Source of the DNA: Pleurobrachia bachei
Taxonomy: Eukaryota > Ctenophora > Tentaculata > Cydippida > Pleurobrachiidae
Direction of reading: 5' to 3'
NCBI GenBank assembly: GCA_000695325.1
Contig: AVPN01000178.1
Span: 58,872-85,471 of the forward strand
Length of the DNA: 26,600 nucleotides
Shown here: in pieces, positions 17,414-26,600 of the stretch
Numbering within the stretch: the first letter of the stretch is position 1
Layout of the letters: each line of letters opens with the position of its first letter
The notes under the pieces: model-generated
What the model saw: only the letters and a program-made list of their open reading frames with translations
The model's database searches: none
What the model was told of the DNA's origin: nothing
Program-made: the position numbers and the translations under genes

Positions 17414-20275
17414 GACATATTAGCACTGTAACAACAAATTGCAAGGATATTTAGAAGACTAAATTGCAACTTGCAAGGATATAATGCACTTTGTAGAAGA
17501 CGAAAGATCAAGAGATGCTGCAATGAAAGGCCAGGTTCGAAGTTCAATATTGCAATATATTTCAGAGTTGTTGCAGTATATTTCAGAGTTTCAAAGCGAA
17601 TCAAGGGCAATTGTTATATGTGTGCTGTAAAGGACCTTCACAGGTGGCACACCCGGTCGATCTGAATCGTCTGATGAACCGATTTCTCACCCAGACAGAA
17701 TGAAATGTGATTCTGAATAATATATGAGTTATTACAGCAAGTATAAACAACTATACAACAGCTATAACAGATCTATATAACAAAGTAAAGGTAACGAATC
17801 CTAAGTTTGAGACTATTACATTTTTTCTGTAAAGTGTTTCTGTCACATTTCATCACGCATTTCATCACTTCCAACTAACTACCAGTTCAGTGAAGTTGTT
17901 ACTCGACAAGAATGAAGAGGTACAAATTGTCATGAGACTAGAAAACCGAGATGTTCATTGTACAGTAACTGTGTAGTTGTGACTTATAATGTGTGTGACT
18001 TTTGTTACAACTTCCCTCATCGAATTGCAAAGGTTTTGAACCAGGTCACAGTAGTAGTAGGCCACAAATTAATAATTTGGCAACAAACCTAAATTAAAGA
18101 AAACAGAGAGAGAAAAGCAGTATTTTACAAAAGTAATATAGTATTTAGTACTCTGAGTGCAAACTGAGTTTAGTCTAGAGCATCTGCAGTTCAAGGTACA
18201 CACTGTAGAAATATAGTTTTGAAAAGTTGATGACATTTCAAAAAGAGTACAGGACCAGGCACAGAACTAGAGTGGGATAAATGATATCATGCTTGGAAAA
18301 ATATATGGAATATATAGTGCATTATATTTCTTGGGAATTTCATCGGCCTGACAGAAATCACCCGGCAGATTTCGTGCCGCTCTGTGCCATGATTACCACA
18401 CTATATACAGTTAAACTTCCCATGTGTCTATACATGTACCGAACATAATGCAGTTTCGCCGTGTAGAAAACTGCCTTCAGCACATATCTCTACAGAATAT
18501 ATACCGACGGAACATTGTAGTTTCTAAGAAACATATTGAATCGGTGATGGGTCTTGGTGCATGAACATGATATGAAGGTGCGTGAACAAACTGAACATCA
18601 TAATTGATATGAGGGGTGCAACGTGCAAATGATGGTTCCAAAAAGCAGGAAACCCATAAGTACTGCAGCAAGAGGAGTATTGTTTTGTAAGCGGGTAGAT
18701 AGTAGTGTGAGCTGGGCCATCACACTGTGGTGCACACTGCGCTAAGCTGTAGCTAATTTCAGCACTTGTAAAGCCAGTATTATAACTGTTGAACAATTGC
18801 AATAATACATCTCCGTTTCTCTCTCTCCGTCTCCGTCTCTCTCACTCTCTGTCTCCGTTTTTCTCTCTTACTGTGAGTGTAGGTGAAGTGTGTGGATAAA
18901 CCCGCTTAAATTACAGCTATCGCCGCTAGTTTTACAAATCTCTCTCCTTTCGCTTTTTCTCTCTTTTTTATTTATAATTTTCTCAATTCTATCATTCAAT
19001 TTTTTCGAATCAAGACAACGAAGACGCTCCATGGTCACTCAGACCACTATCAATATTAGGCCGGGTACACATAATTGTACTATGTAATTTGTGCAGACAC
19101 AATGGACAGCTGACAGATATTATTTTAAAACTGCAAATATAACTACGCTAGACTTTTGTAGTCGGAGAGGACATAATCATGAATATATGCAGAGCAAGTT
19201 ATACTCAAAGTATGGTCCTTGAACGATTTAATACACCATCTCTCTCAATTTCATAATTCATCAGACTAATGATTCCTTACACGACCAAATCAAGTAGCTT
19301 GTCCATCCAATCTAAGTTCTAAAACGAGATAGAGAGAATGCAGTTTGAACACACATCGATTCCCCATGTCCGGCCTGGGAGTCAAGAGCATGTTATTTAA
19401 GAGTCTAGATCGTACCCCTGGCTCAAAGCTCTCTGTAAACGGTAAATAATATAGATGGTCTACTGGTCTAGTAGCTATAGACAGCTGTTGATCTTCACAT
19501 GAATCAAATGATCATTACAATGGAGCACAATGGATCAATAGATATTCCTTGTCTAGCGAGAATATAATCCATGGGAGTTATATCTAGAGGACAATATATC
19601 GCTACTCTTTATGTATTGTCAGCTGGTCATCAAATATGTATCAATCTCTCATAACCACACAGTACACACATAAAAGCTCTCTAAAATGCAGTTAAGTCGA
19701 ATCTTGTTCAGTTATTCGAAATCTACGAAGTCTACCAACTGTATTCAAATGAGACTTTGAGAATGCAATTACTAACACACGGTCACATGAGCAACCTGAG
19801 AGTGTGATCTGCGACACAATTATGAGCATAATTATCGCCCGTTCTTTCGCTCTTACCAGGAAATTCCAATAACACCTGTAATTCACTAGATCGCGCTCTC
19901 TCACAGCTCGCTCCGAGCCTTTCTTTTCTATTCCTTCTTTTTTCTGAACTTTCCTTTTATCTAATCGTTATAGCGATTGGTAAGGAAGGTCAATAATTTG
20001 ACGAGACGATGTGTACTTGTGGCAATTTTGAGGCCCTTAAAAATCTGGCACGAAACGTCATCATGGTACATACATACAAAATATAAATTTATAATCCGCT
20101 TTTCAACTGCCCGTATTTACGGGGCAGCACAAGTTTTGCCACTGGAAGGAATAAGATTCGTCGCCTTGCGTCTCCTCTGAAATCCTCAGCAGCCCTCGTT
20201 CCAAAAGCGGCTAGCTTTATAACAAGATAATGATTAAATGGAGGAATAGTCCATGTAGGGGGCATTTATATAGCT
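17414..20275. other. 2.9-kb noncoding stretch upstream of the GPCR
   Basis: Probably holds the GPCR promoter and 5' UTR, which I cannot locate. Small direct repeats occur at 17441/17471 (TTGCAAGGATAT) and 17548/17570 (GCARTATATTTCAGAGTT). 18815-18870 and 18935-19000 are pyrimidine-rich. No open frame shows homology or paired splice sites. An ATG exon at 19796-19829 with a phase-1 donor was considered as the GPCR start but is inferior to 17380-17413. Confidence 0.45.
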
Positions 20276-21130
20276 CTATCCTACTTGGATTATATTGTTT
20301 TTGATGTAGTACTTTCCGCCCGGGTCCTCTAAGCGAAGCTGTGTCAAGGTATTTATAAGGGCTTTTCGCTCCTTAATTTGAATCGGTGTTAAATCTGGAG
20401 ACAAGTAAACAGTTGCGAAATGTTCCGAATTCTTGAGCTGTCGTGACTTTTTCAGCAGCGCCATAAGCGTTGCCCTTCTCTCAAAAGAAATCAAAAGTGG
20501 TCGAGGGCCCTTTGCGTTTCTCTCGCCGATACGTTTCATTGAGTTAACTTTCGGTGCTTCGTTCAACTCGGCAAACAAACCATCAACACTGTTCGTGGTC
20601 AAGCGGTCGGTTGTTTCAGGTAAACCGAAAATGACAAGGGGTTTGTCCCTCTCAGACGATGGTGGTTGAGGAGGATCCTGAGCAGACTTTCTCACCACCG
20701 GAGATACTGCGGCAACGTTCTGTGCCAGTACAGTAGAGTAGGCTTTCACCTTCTGCACTGAGTTTGTCATTGAACTTAGCTGCTCCTGTTGATTCTTGAT
20801 TAGTATTTGCTGCAGCTCGATTATGTTTACTCGGTGTTGGTCAAGTTCTGCCTTACAACTACTCAACTGCTCCTCCAGTTTCTTCGTACTAACAGCCTCA
20901 TCAAGGCTATACATTGCAGATTTAAGAAGTTTCACACTGGACAAAAACGCTTTACATGTGGCGTCAATTATGTCATCTTTAGATAAGGTCTTGAGGGAGG
21001 GGCGGAAGTAAGTGTTTATATCTTCATCGACTGCGCCAACACTATCAGGGGTCAGTTTTGACTCAGGAAATTGTTTGATATAGTTGTAGTTTCGATTTAT
21101 TATCGCCCTCCCGATGGGAAGGCAGACCAA
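20276..21130 (-). pseudogene. LINE-type ORF1 remnant (coiled coil + RRM-like domain)
   Basis: A 284-codon open frame bounded by an in-frame TAA upstream. Its first codon is TTG, and the first ATG is at about codon 73, so the true N-terminus is missing or lies in another exon. Codons about 75-135 are Leu/Gln/Lys-rich and coiled-coil-like (KKLEEQLSSCKAELDQHR). Codons about 162-255 match the RNA-binding core of LINE ORF1 proteins (PLVIFGLPE, MKRIGERN.KGPRPLLISF, VYLSPDLTP). Known members are nucleic-acid chaperones of non-LTR retrotransposons. No endonuclease or reverse transcriptase follows downstream, so the copy is truncated. A domesticated host gene is the alternative. Confidence 0.72.
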
Positions 21131-21971
21131 AAGGAAGTGTTACCGGCCTCCGAAGAGAGCCAGTTGAACACTAGAGAGGCTCACGCCTCAAATTAATTTG
21201 TTTAAAGTAGTGTTGAAAAGTTTGTAGATATCATGGATATGGTATTTTCAGCATGACTGCTATTAGCTATATCATAACTTACCTCTCTAACATCATGTGT
21301 TACGTGCATCACGAGAGGTGGGGTGCTGAGAAACGTTTGTCACAATTCACAAACGGTTTGTGCATTTTTTGGAAAAAGTTCTTCCGTGTTTTGGGTGGAA
21401 AATTCAATTTATAAAATGAATAAAATTAAAAGGAAGCGCGCGTTTATCACGCGCAAATGAACAACCGCGCAATATGATTTCCAGTTCAGTGATTCAGTTC
21501 GTATTTTCCACCGCGGAAATTGTTATTTCCTCCATAGGGTAACTAACACATTAGCAAAATTAAACACGATATATTCCAGAAAGAGAGAAACCAAATACTT
21601 ATACACAACTTTGAAACAAACTTCTTTTTTTTACTTTCAGAAACAGTTCACTTCATCATATGATTGTGAATGTTTTGTTCACCACTTCATTTCATGCATG
21701 CTAAAAAAGGTAACGTGTACACATAGTGTCAACCTGTAGATTCTCCATCAACCACTTCATCTCTGACGGGATCTCTCTTCAACAACCAGCCAGACTCTAT
21801 CTGATTTTATACAATATCTTTATCTCTCAAAACAATCAAACACGCTCAGAAGTTTAACATTATTAGAACCTAGTTACACCGGAAGTGTCGTTACTATTGT
21901 CCCAATACAGACCAGCTCAGACCCACTCAGAACAAGATGCATCTCCAGATATCACGAAGAAATCTCTTTGT
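21131..21971. other. noncoding, no gene seen
   Basis: AT-rich spacer between the LINE remnant and RAB18; it includes the 3' UTR of RAB18. A GCGCGCGTTTATCACGCGC-like short inverted repeat lies near 21436-21454. No clear poly(A) signal for RAB18 was identified. Confidence 0.4.
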
Positions 21972-24536
21972 TCAGCACCCACAACCTCCACCAGCACCTC
22001 CATTTTCCTTGTTCAGATCCACGCCACCGCTGTACGAAGCGTCCCATAGTTCAGGGGTCTGGACAATCTAGGGACAAGGGAGAAGTGGGTTAGTTTAGGA
22101 AAAAGAACATCAGCTTTGCCTTGCTCGATTCTGTCTAACTACGTCCCGGGGTTGAACAAAACAAGTTCAGCGGGGACAGGAAATCAAAATCGGGTAGAAT
22201 TAGAAATATAAAACATAATATTATAGAATGTGTTTATGTACCTTTGTAACAAGTTCCTCAAATGCATCCTGTACTCCTTCCTCTGTTTTTGCGCTACTCT
22301 CAATAAACAACATTCTGTGTTTCCTGGCATACCCCTCACCCTCATCTCTTGATACGTCCCTGTCCTGGAAGGTTTTAATGTGGTGATGAGAGGGGAGTAA
22401 TTCAAAGAATGGAAATGATGGTTTAGAGGAGCAAGCCCAAATAGGCCAAAAGAGTTTAAGGATTGGGATACGAGACTTTTTAGTACAAACTCTCACCTTG
22501 TCAATCTTGTTTCCCACCAACATTCTCACAACACCTTGCCTGGTTATGTATGTATCTATCTCTTGTCTCCACGTATCCAGGTTCATAAAGGTCTGACGAA
22601 CACTCGTATCGTATACTGAGAGGGATGGATGGAGGATCAAAATTAACGTTAGGGAGTTAGTGTGTGACTCTTGTCGTGAGAGTTGAGAGATGTTTTGATC
22701 GAAGAAGGGAGTTGGATCTAAGAGTTAGGTTGGAGCTACTTATTGATACCCTGCCAACCCGGGTCTGTTGCTTGGGAAGCGGCAATTTGCCCCATTTTCA
22801 TCAAGTTTTACCACACATGTTTCCTAAATTTAGAACGCCACACTCCACCCCGGGTGATATCATGTGATATAGCGCGCGCACACAGATCTATAAAACAGAG
22901 CTCGCGCCTTCTTGTGAGTAGACTCTGCCACGAAGTAATGTGTGAGTTGTACACTGCGTGTGTGACGTCATGGTGAGATAGGAATCCTTTTAGGAGATAG
23001 GATGTTTCAGTTTCAATGCAGTTGGAGATTAGATCATCAGTGAAAGGTTATTTTTAGTCATTCATAGACATTTGGGTGTTCATTACCGAAAATTCTCTAA
23101 GTCTAAGCTCAAAGACTTTGAGTCAAAGTACCGCCTCTACTCTCTTGACCCGTTAGTTCGGGGCCCGTACTAACGGGTCAAGAGAGTAGAGGCAGTAGTC
23201 ACTACATTTATTGTGGACAATTATAGTTGCCAATAGACTCTCCCAGAATAACCCCGTGAGCACCCCGGTAGTAGCTGGGTGTGTGAGTTCTAATGTAATA
23301 GTGGCTAAATAGTGGCTAAATAGTGGCTAATAGTGGCCAGTACTACTCACCCAGAATAACTCCGTGAGCTCCCGGTAGTAACTGGGTGTGAGAGTTCTAA
23401 TAGTGGCTAATAGTGGCCAGTACTACTCACCCAGAATAACTCCGTGAGCTCCCGGTAGTAACTGGGTGTGAGAGTTCTAATAGTGGCTAATAGTGGCCAG
23501 TACTACTCACCCAGAATAACTCCGTGAGCTCCCGGTAGTAACTGGGTGTGAGAGTTCTAATAGTGGCTAATAGTGGCCAGTACTACTCACCCAGAATAAC
23601 TCCGTGAGCTCCCGGTAGTAACTGGGTGTGAGAGTTCTAATAGTGGCTAATAGTGGCCAGTACTACTCACCCAGAATAACTCCGTGAGCTCCCCGGTAGT
23701 AACTGGGTGTGAGAGTTCTAATAGTGGCTAAATAGTGGCTAAAATACTCACCCAGAATAACTCCGTGAGCTCCTCGGTAGTAACTTGGTGTGAGAGTTCT
23801 GAATTTTTCTTGGCCCGCTGTATCCTGAAGAGGGGGAATAAAGTTAGAAGAGGGTGTTATACAGGGTGTCCCGCTGTCTTCTAATCGAGCTCACTCGTAG
23901 TCCAAAATCGCAGGCCACACAAAGACATTGGGGTGGTGATAAGTTTTGATTAACAATTTGTGCACTTATTATTTATAACACACTTCTTCTTCTTCTTCTT
24001 CTTCGAGTGTCGGGTGTGAAACCCTAAAGAACTATCGCGACTTTCGTCATTGCGATTTGGTCGACACTGTGTGAGTGCTCGTGAGTGGCCCCCTCGGGTC
24101 TGAGCCCTTAGGTGGAACCGTCGTGGGTATAGAACCCACGAGAGTTGTGAAAACTTATGACACACGTCAAACACACGACACACGTCACACTACTACATAC
24201 CCAGATGGCCAGCTTTACATTGTTCCCCTCCACACAAAGTGTCTTAACTTTAAAATCGACACCTGTGGAGGATGGGGTGTTAAGTGTGGAAATTGGTATT
24301 CAGTTTATTAAAACTGTTTTTCAGGACAGTGCCAACACAATAGGGCTCTAGTCGAATAACTGGCCTTTACGGTGAGAGAGGGTTGAACAGGGCAACAGAT
24401 ACTAAGTGTACTAACCAATTGTAGCGGATATGTCAGGATCAAAATGTCCATCAACAAATCTCATCATGAGAGAACTCTTCCCGATTCCACTATCCCCAAT
24501 TATCAGGATTTTAAAGGTACCTAGGTGACTTGCCAT
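21972..24536 (-). CDS. RAB18: Rab18 small GTPase, 6 exons, 197 aa
   Basis: Membrane-traffic GTPase; in other animals Rab18 acts at the ER and lipid droplets. Exons (minus): 24536-24416, 24262-24201, 23824-23752, 22615-22497, 22364-22242, 22067-21972, all GT-AG and in phase. Motifs in order: P-loop GDSGIGKS (14-21), switch I ATIGVDFK (38-45), DTAGQEKF (62-69, with catalytic Gln66), NKID (121-124) and SSAK (148-151). The tail is Gly-rich and ends CGC, a dicysteine geranylgeranylation signal. [19 protein letters not shown] and MLVGNKIDK identify the Rab18 family (human about 206 aa) rather than Rab1 or Rab35. Intron 3 (22616-23751) holds a minisatellite made from exon 3 sequence and a perfect hairpin. 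Exons 1-3 exist a second time upstream (25144-26124). Confidence 0.96.
23133..23193. repeat. perfect 25-bp hairpin in RAB18 intron 3
   Basis: The arms 23133-23157 (GCCTCTACTCTCTTGACCCG...) and 23169-23193 are exact reverse complements around an 11-nt loop containing GGGCCC. In RNA it would form a 61-nt stem-loop with no mismatch. Confidence 0.92.
23231..23741. repeat. 80-bp minisatellite derived from RAB18 exon 3
   Basis: Five units start at 23341, 23421, 23501, 23581 and 23661 and are nearly identical, with a diverged unit before them (23231-23340). On the minus strand each holds about 45 nt matching the last two-thirds of exon 3 (AACTCTCACACCCAGTTACT...), preceded by CTATTAG and followed by a normal donor GTGAGT. 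Units 1-4 lack one G of CGGGGAGC and are frameshifted. Unit 5 keeps it. The donor of the diverged first unit is broken (GAGAGT). A related two-unit block lies at 25018-25140. Confidence 0.93.
23862..24146 (-). mobile_element. possible tRNA-derived SINE-like insertion
   Basis: This part of RAB18 intron 2 has no counterpart in the duplicated upstream copy. On the minus strand it contains GTGGGTTCTATACCCAC, resembling a tRNA T-arm / B box, then about 140 bp, and ends in a (GAA)n run (complement of about 23988-24003). No box A or target-site duplication was found, so this is tentative. Confidence 0.3.
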
Positions 24537-25017
24537 GGCTATATAACATGTAAAATGAGTTTGAATTTAAAATAGACCTATCTAAAAAGTTAAATTTTGT
24601 ATAACAAGTTAGAGTGAGCTGTGTGTACTGGCTGAGCGATGTATACTGACTGAGCAGTACAATGAATACCTGTAGAAACATCAGAACATCTAATGGGTGT
24701 TTATGTAACCTAGCTATAACAACAGTGTTCAACATACAATTTGTATACTACAGTCGGTTACAATTATATCAGTAATCACAGATTGTGTCAATTTAAAAAG
24801 GTGTTTGTTACTTTAGAAACAATCTGTACATAGCTGTTTCAAGGAAGACTAAGAGAGACGATAAATAACGATGTCGTTAGCTCACTAACTGATCAGTGTA
24901 CAGTGTACAACGCTAACTACCCAACGTTAGTACACAAGTAACTATAGAATAGCTTACATTTTACAAAATATGGAAAACAAGACATATTTGAGTTAGAAAG
25001 AAGCTTCATGCTAAATT
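24537..25017 (-). promoter_or_regulatory. upstream region of RAB18, duplicated
   Basis: The region is homologous to 26125-26580 upstream of the second exon-1 copy. Shared blocks include ACCTATCTAAAAA.GTTAAATTTTG, ATAAATAACGATGTCGTTAGC (24860 and 26471) and AACGTTAGTACACA (24923 and 26530). It presumably holds promoter and 5' UTR. The TSS is not located. Confidence 0.5.
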
Positions 25018-25140
25018 GTGGCTAATAGTGGCCAATAGACTCACCCAAAATAACCCCGTGGGCCCCCGATAGTAACTGGGCGTGAGAGTTCTAATAGTGG
25101 CTAAATTGTGGCTAATAGTGCCTAATAGTGGCCAGCTACT
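25018..25140. repeat. diverged RAB18-exon minisatellite units
   Basis: One and a half diverged units of the same repeat as 23231-23741 (GGCTAATAGTGGCC words plus an exon-3-like segment) lie immediately downstream of the upstream copy of exon 3. The array therefore existed before the tandem duplication of the 5' cassette. Confidence 0.75.
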
Positions 25141-25143
25141 CAC

Positions 25144-26124
25144 CCAGAATAACTCCGTGAGCTCCTCGATAGTAACTGGGAGTGAGGGTTCTGAACTTTT
25201 CCTGCCCAGCTGTATCCTGATCAGGGGGGGATAAAGTTATAAGAGGGTGTTATACAATTTTAATCAGGAAATTTGGGACTTCCTGTGTAAAAGTTTGCTA
25301 AGAAGGAATATGATAATCAAGAAAATGAAAACTTTTACCACGGACCACCTCATAGTCACAGTTACACACGTCGCGAATAATAATCACACGCACATTACAC
25401 GACACACATCACAGTACATACCCAGATGGCCAGTTTTACATTGTTTCCTTCCACACACAGTGTCTTAACTTTAAAATCAACACCTGGGGAGGATGGGGTG
25501 TTAAGGACGCGGGAGTGTTGAGATTAATATTCAGTTTATTTTTCAGGACAGTGCCAACACAATATGGCTCCAGTCGAATAACTGGTGGGTGGTAACTACT
25601 ACTATCTAGGAACCGGCGATACCGGATATTTTTTATCGATTCAATCTCGATCTTTTTTGGACGACCAAAATTTTTCGATTCGATCTCGATTCGATCTTTT
25701 GGGGTTCAAAAAATTTCGATTCGATCTCGATTCGATCTTTTAGGGTTCAAAAACTTTCGATTCGATCTCGATTCGATCTTTTAGGGTTCAAAAACTTTCG
25801 ATTCGATCTCGATTCGATCTTTCGGTTTTCAAAAAATCTCGATTCGATCTCGATTCGATCCGATCTCTCGATCTTTCGATTCGATTCGATGTTATCGCCG
25901 GTTCCTACTAATATCATATGTACTAACTACTGTTCCATTACCCTCCTTCACGGCGAGACCCGAGAGGGTTGAACAGGGCAACTGATACTAAGTAAGTACT
26001 AACCGATAGTAGCGGATATGTCAGGATCAAAATGTCCGTCAACAAATCTCATCATGAGAGAACTCTTTCCGATTCCACTGTCCCCAATTATCAGGATTTT
26101 AAACGTACCCAGGTGACTTGCCAT
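25144..26124 (-). CDS. RAB18: second copy of RAB18 exons 1-3 (alternative 5' cassette)
   Basis: Exons 26124-26004 (ATG start), 25483-25422 and 25216-25144 have the same lengths, phases and splice sites as exons 1-3 of the gene at 21972-24536 and encode the same 85 residues (P-loop, switch I, DTAGQEKF). By my count about 20 base differences exist in 256 coding bases, and none changes an amino acid, while the introns have diverged strongly. No exons 4-6 lie between the copies, so this cassette alone cannot make a GTPase. Splicing from its exon 3 to shared exon 4 (22615) is in phase and would give an identical Rab18. Splicing into downstream exon 2 would also keep frame but repeat the G-domain half. 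I infer an alternative promoter/first-exon cassette, not a dead pseudogene. Confidence 0.85.
25607..25907. mobile_element. MITE with satellite core, TA target
   Basis: The 15-bp perfect terminal repeats TAGGAACCGGCGATA (25607-25621) and TATCGCCGGTTCCTA (25893-25907) can be read as a TA duplication plus 13-bp ends, as in Tc1/mariner-type elements. The interior is about five 41-bp tandem units built from GATTCGATCTCGATTCGATC and GGGTTCAAAAA. It sits in intron 1 of the upstream RAB18 cassette and is absent from the homologous site near 24361 in the downstream cassette. The AGGAACCG terminus resembles the ends of the element at 9978. Confidence 0.8.
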
Positions 26125-26600
26125 GGCTATAACATGTTAGTGGTTGGATTTGGATTGAAAATATACCTATCTAAAAAAGTTAAATTTTGAATAACTAGTT
26201 AGAGTGAGCTTAGAGCTATGTGTACTGACTGAGCGATGTATACTGACTGAGCAGTACGATGTATACCAGTGCAGTACAAACATCAGTGTTTATGTAACCT
26301 AACTATAACAGTTTTCAACACACGATGTATACTACTACAATTGGCTACAATTATAATCGCAGATCTTGTCAATTAAAAAAGGCAACGTGTGTGAGGCACA
26401 GTGCACACAACTTGTTTGTTACTTTAGAAATTCAAACTGTACAAGTGTCCAGGAAGACTAAGAGAGAGGATAAATAACGATGTCGTTAGCTTACTAACTG
26501 AACAGTGAACAACTTACCGCTAACTATCTAACGTTAGTACACACCCCTCTACAGGCCAGCAGGTGCACCAAATTTGGATTTTTAGACATCAGTGGGCTAG
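26125..26600 (-). promoter_or_regulatory. upstream region of the second RAB18 cassette
   Basis: The region shows homology in blocks with 24537-25017. It probably contains a promoter and 5' UTR for the 26124 ATG. Nothing else is recognised up to the window end. Confidence 0.45.

Noticed and set aside
19796-19829. ATG exon with phase-1 donor as GPCR first exon
   Set aside because: The peptide MLIIVSQITLS is a weak signal and would need a 2.5-kb intron. The exon 17380-17413 gives a better signal peptide with a 74-bp intron.
22184-22405. Separate open frame over RAB18 exon 5
   Set aside because: It is a shadow frame of the RAB18 exon; the correct frame carries SSAK.
23341-23741. CRISPR-like array (regular 80-bp repeats)
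   Set aside because: There are no unique spacers, since the whole unit repeats, and it derives from a eukaryotic exon and intron.
24110-24160. tRNA gene
   Set aside because: Only a T-arm-like hairpin is present; no anticodon arm, D-arm or acceptor stem could be assembled.

Overview
The window looks like nuclear DNA of an invertebrate animal, most likely an early-branching one such as a sponge; that placement is a guess from gene style. Evidence for an animal: canonical GT-AG introns, an intron-rich class C GPCR with the metazoan order Venus-flytrap / nine-cysteine / seven-helix, a RAB18 gene, an animal-type 7SL RNA gene, and abundant microsatellites and small inverted-repeat elements. All gene models were spliced by eye; every junction listed is GT-AG and the reading phases agree across them.

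Layout. 1-4400: repeat-rich noncoding DNA with GA and pyrimidine tracts and one copy of a ~100-bp inverted-repeat element. 4410-5939 (+): uninterrupted 509-aa MFS transporter. 5940-9446: purine-rich 3' flank, a 0.9-kb tandem duplication and GC-rich repeats. 9447-17413 (-): a 21-exon, 874-aa class C GPCR. Its intron 13 holds an antisense 7SL RNA gene (12316-12613, +), and the exon for the extracellular cysteine-rich domain is present twice around a 293-bp satellite. 17414-20275: no gene recognised. 20276-21130 (-): LINE-type ORF1 remnant. 21972-24536 (-): complete six-exon RAB18. 25144-26124 (-): a second copy of RAB18 exons 1-3 with its own upstream sequence.

The most interesting signals are these. 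(1) A short element with ends CAGGAACCGACCG / CGGTCGGTTCCTG and an internal GTCACGTGAC palindrome lies in four GPCR introns, and in one 86-bp intron it accounts for nearly the whole intron, which is the pattern of an introner. (2) The duplicated GPCR exon is 122 nt long, and joining both copies would create an immediate stop. (3) The two RAB18 5' cassettes differ by about 20 substitutions, all synonymous, so both appear to be under selection. (4) An 80-bp minisatellite inside a RAB18 intron is built from a piece of the neighbouring RAB18 exon with its splice sites.

The protein genes are unrelated in pathway: a membrane transporter, a cell-surface receptor and a membrane-traffic GTPase. I see no operon or cluster logic linking them; the link between regions is shared repeat activity.
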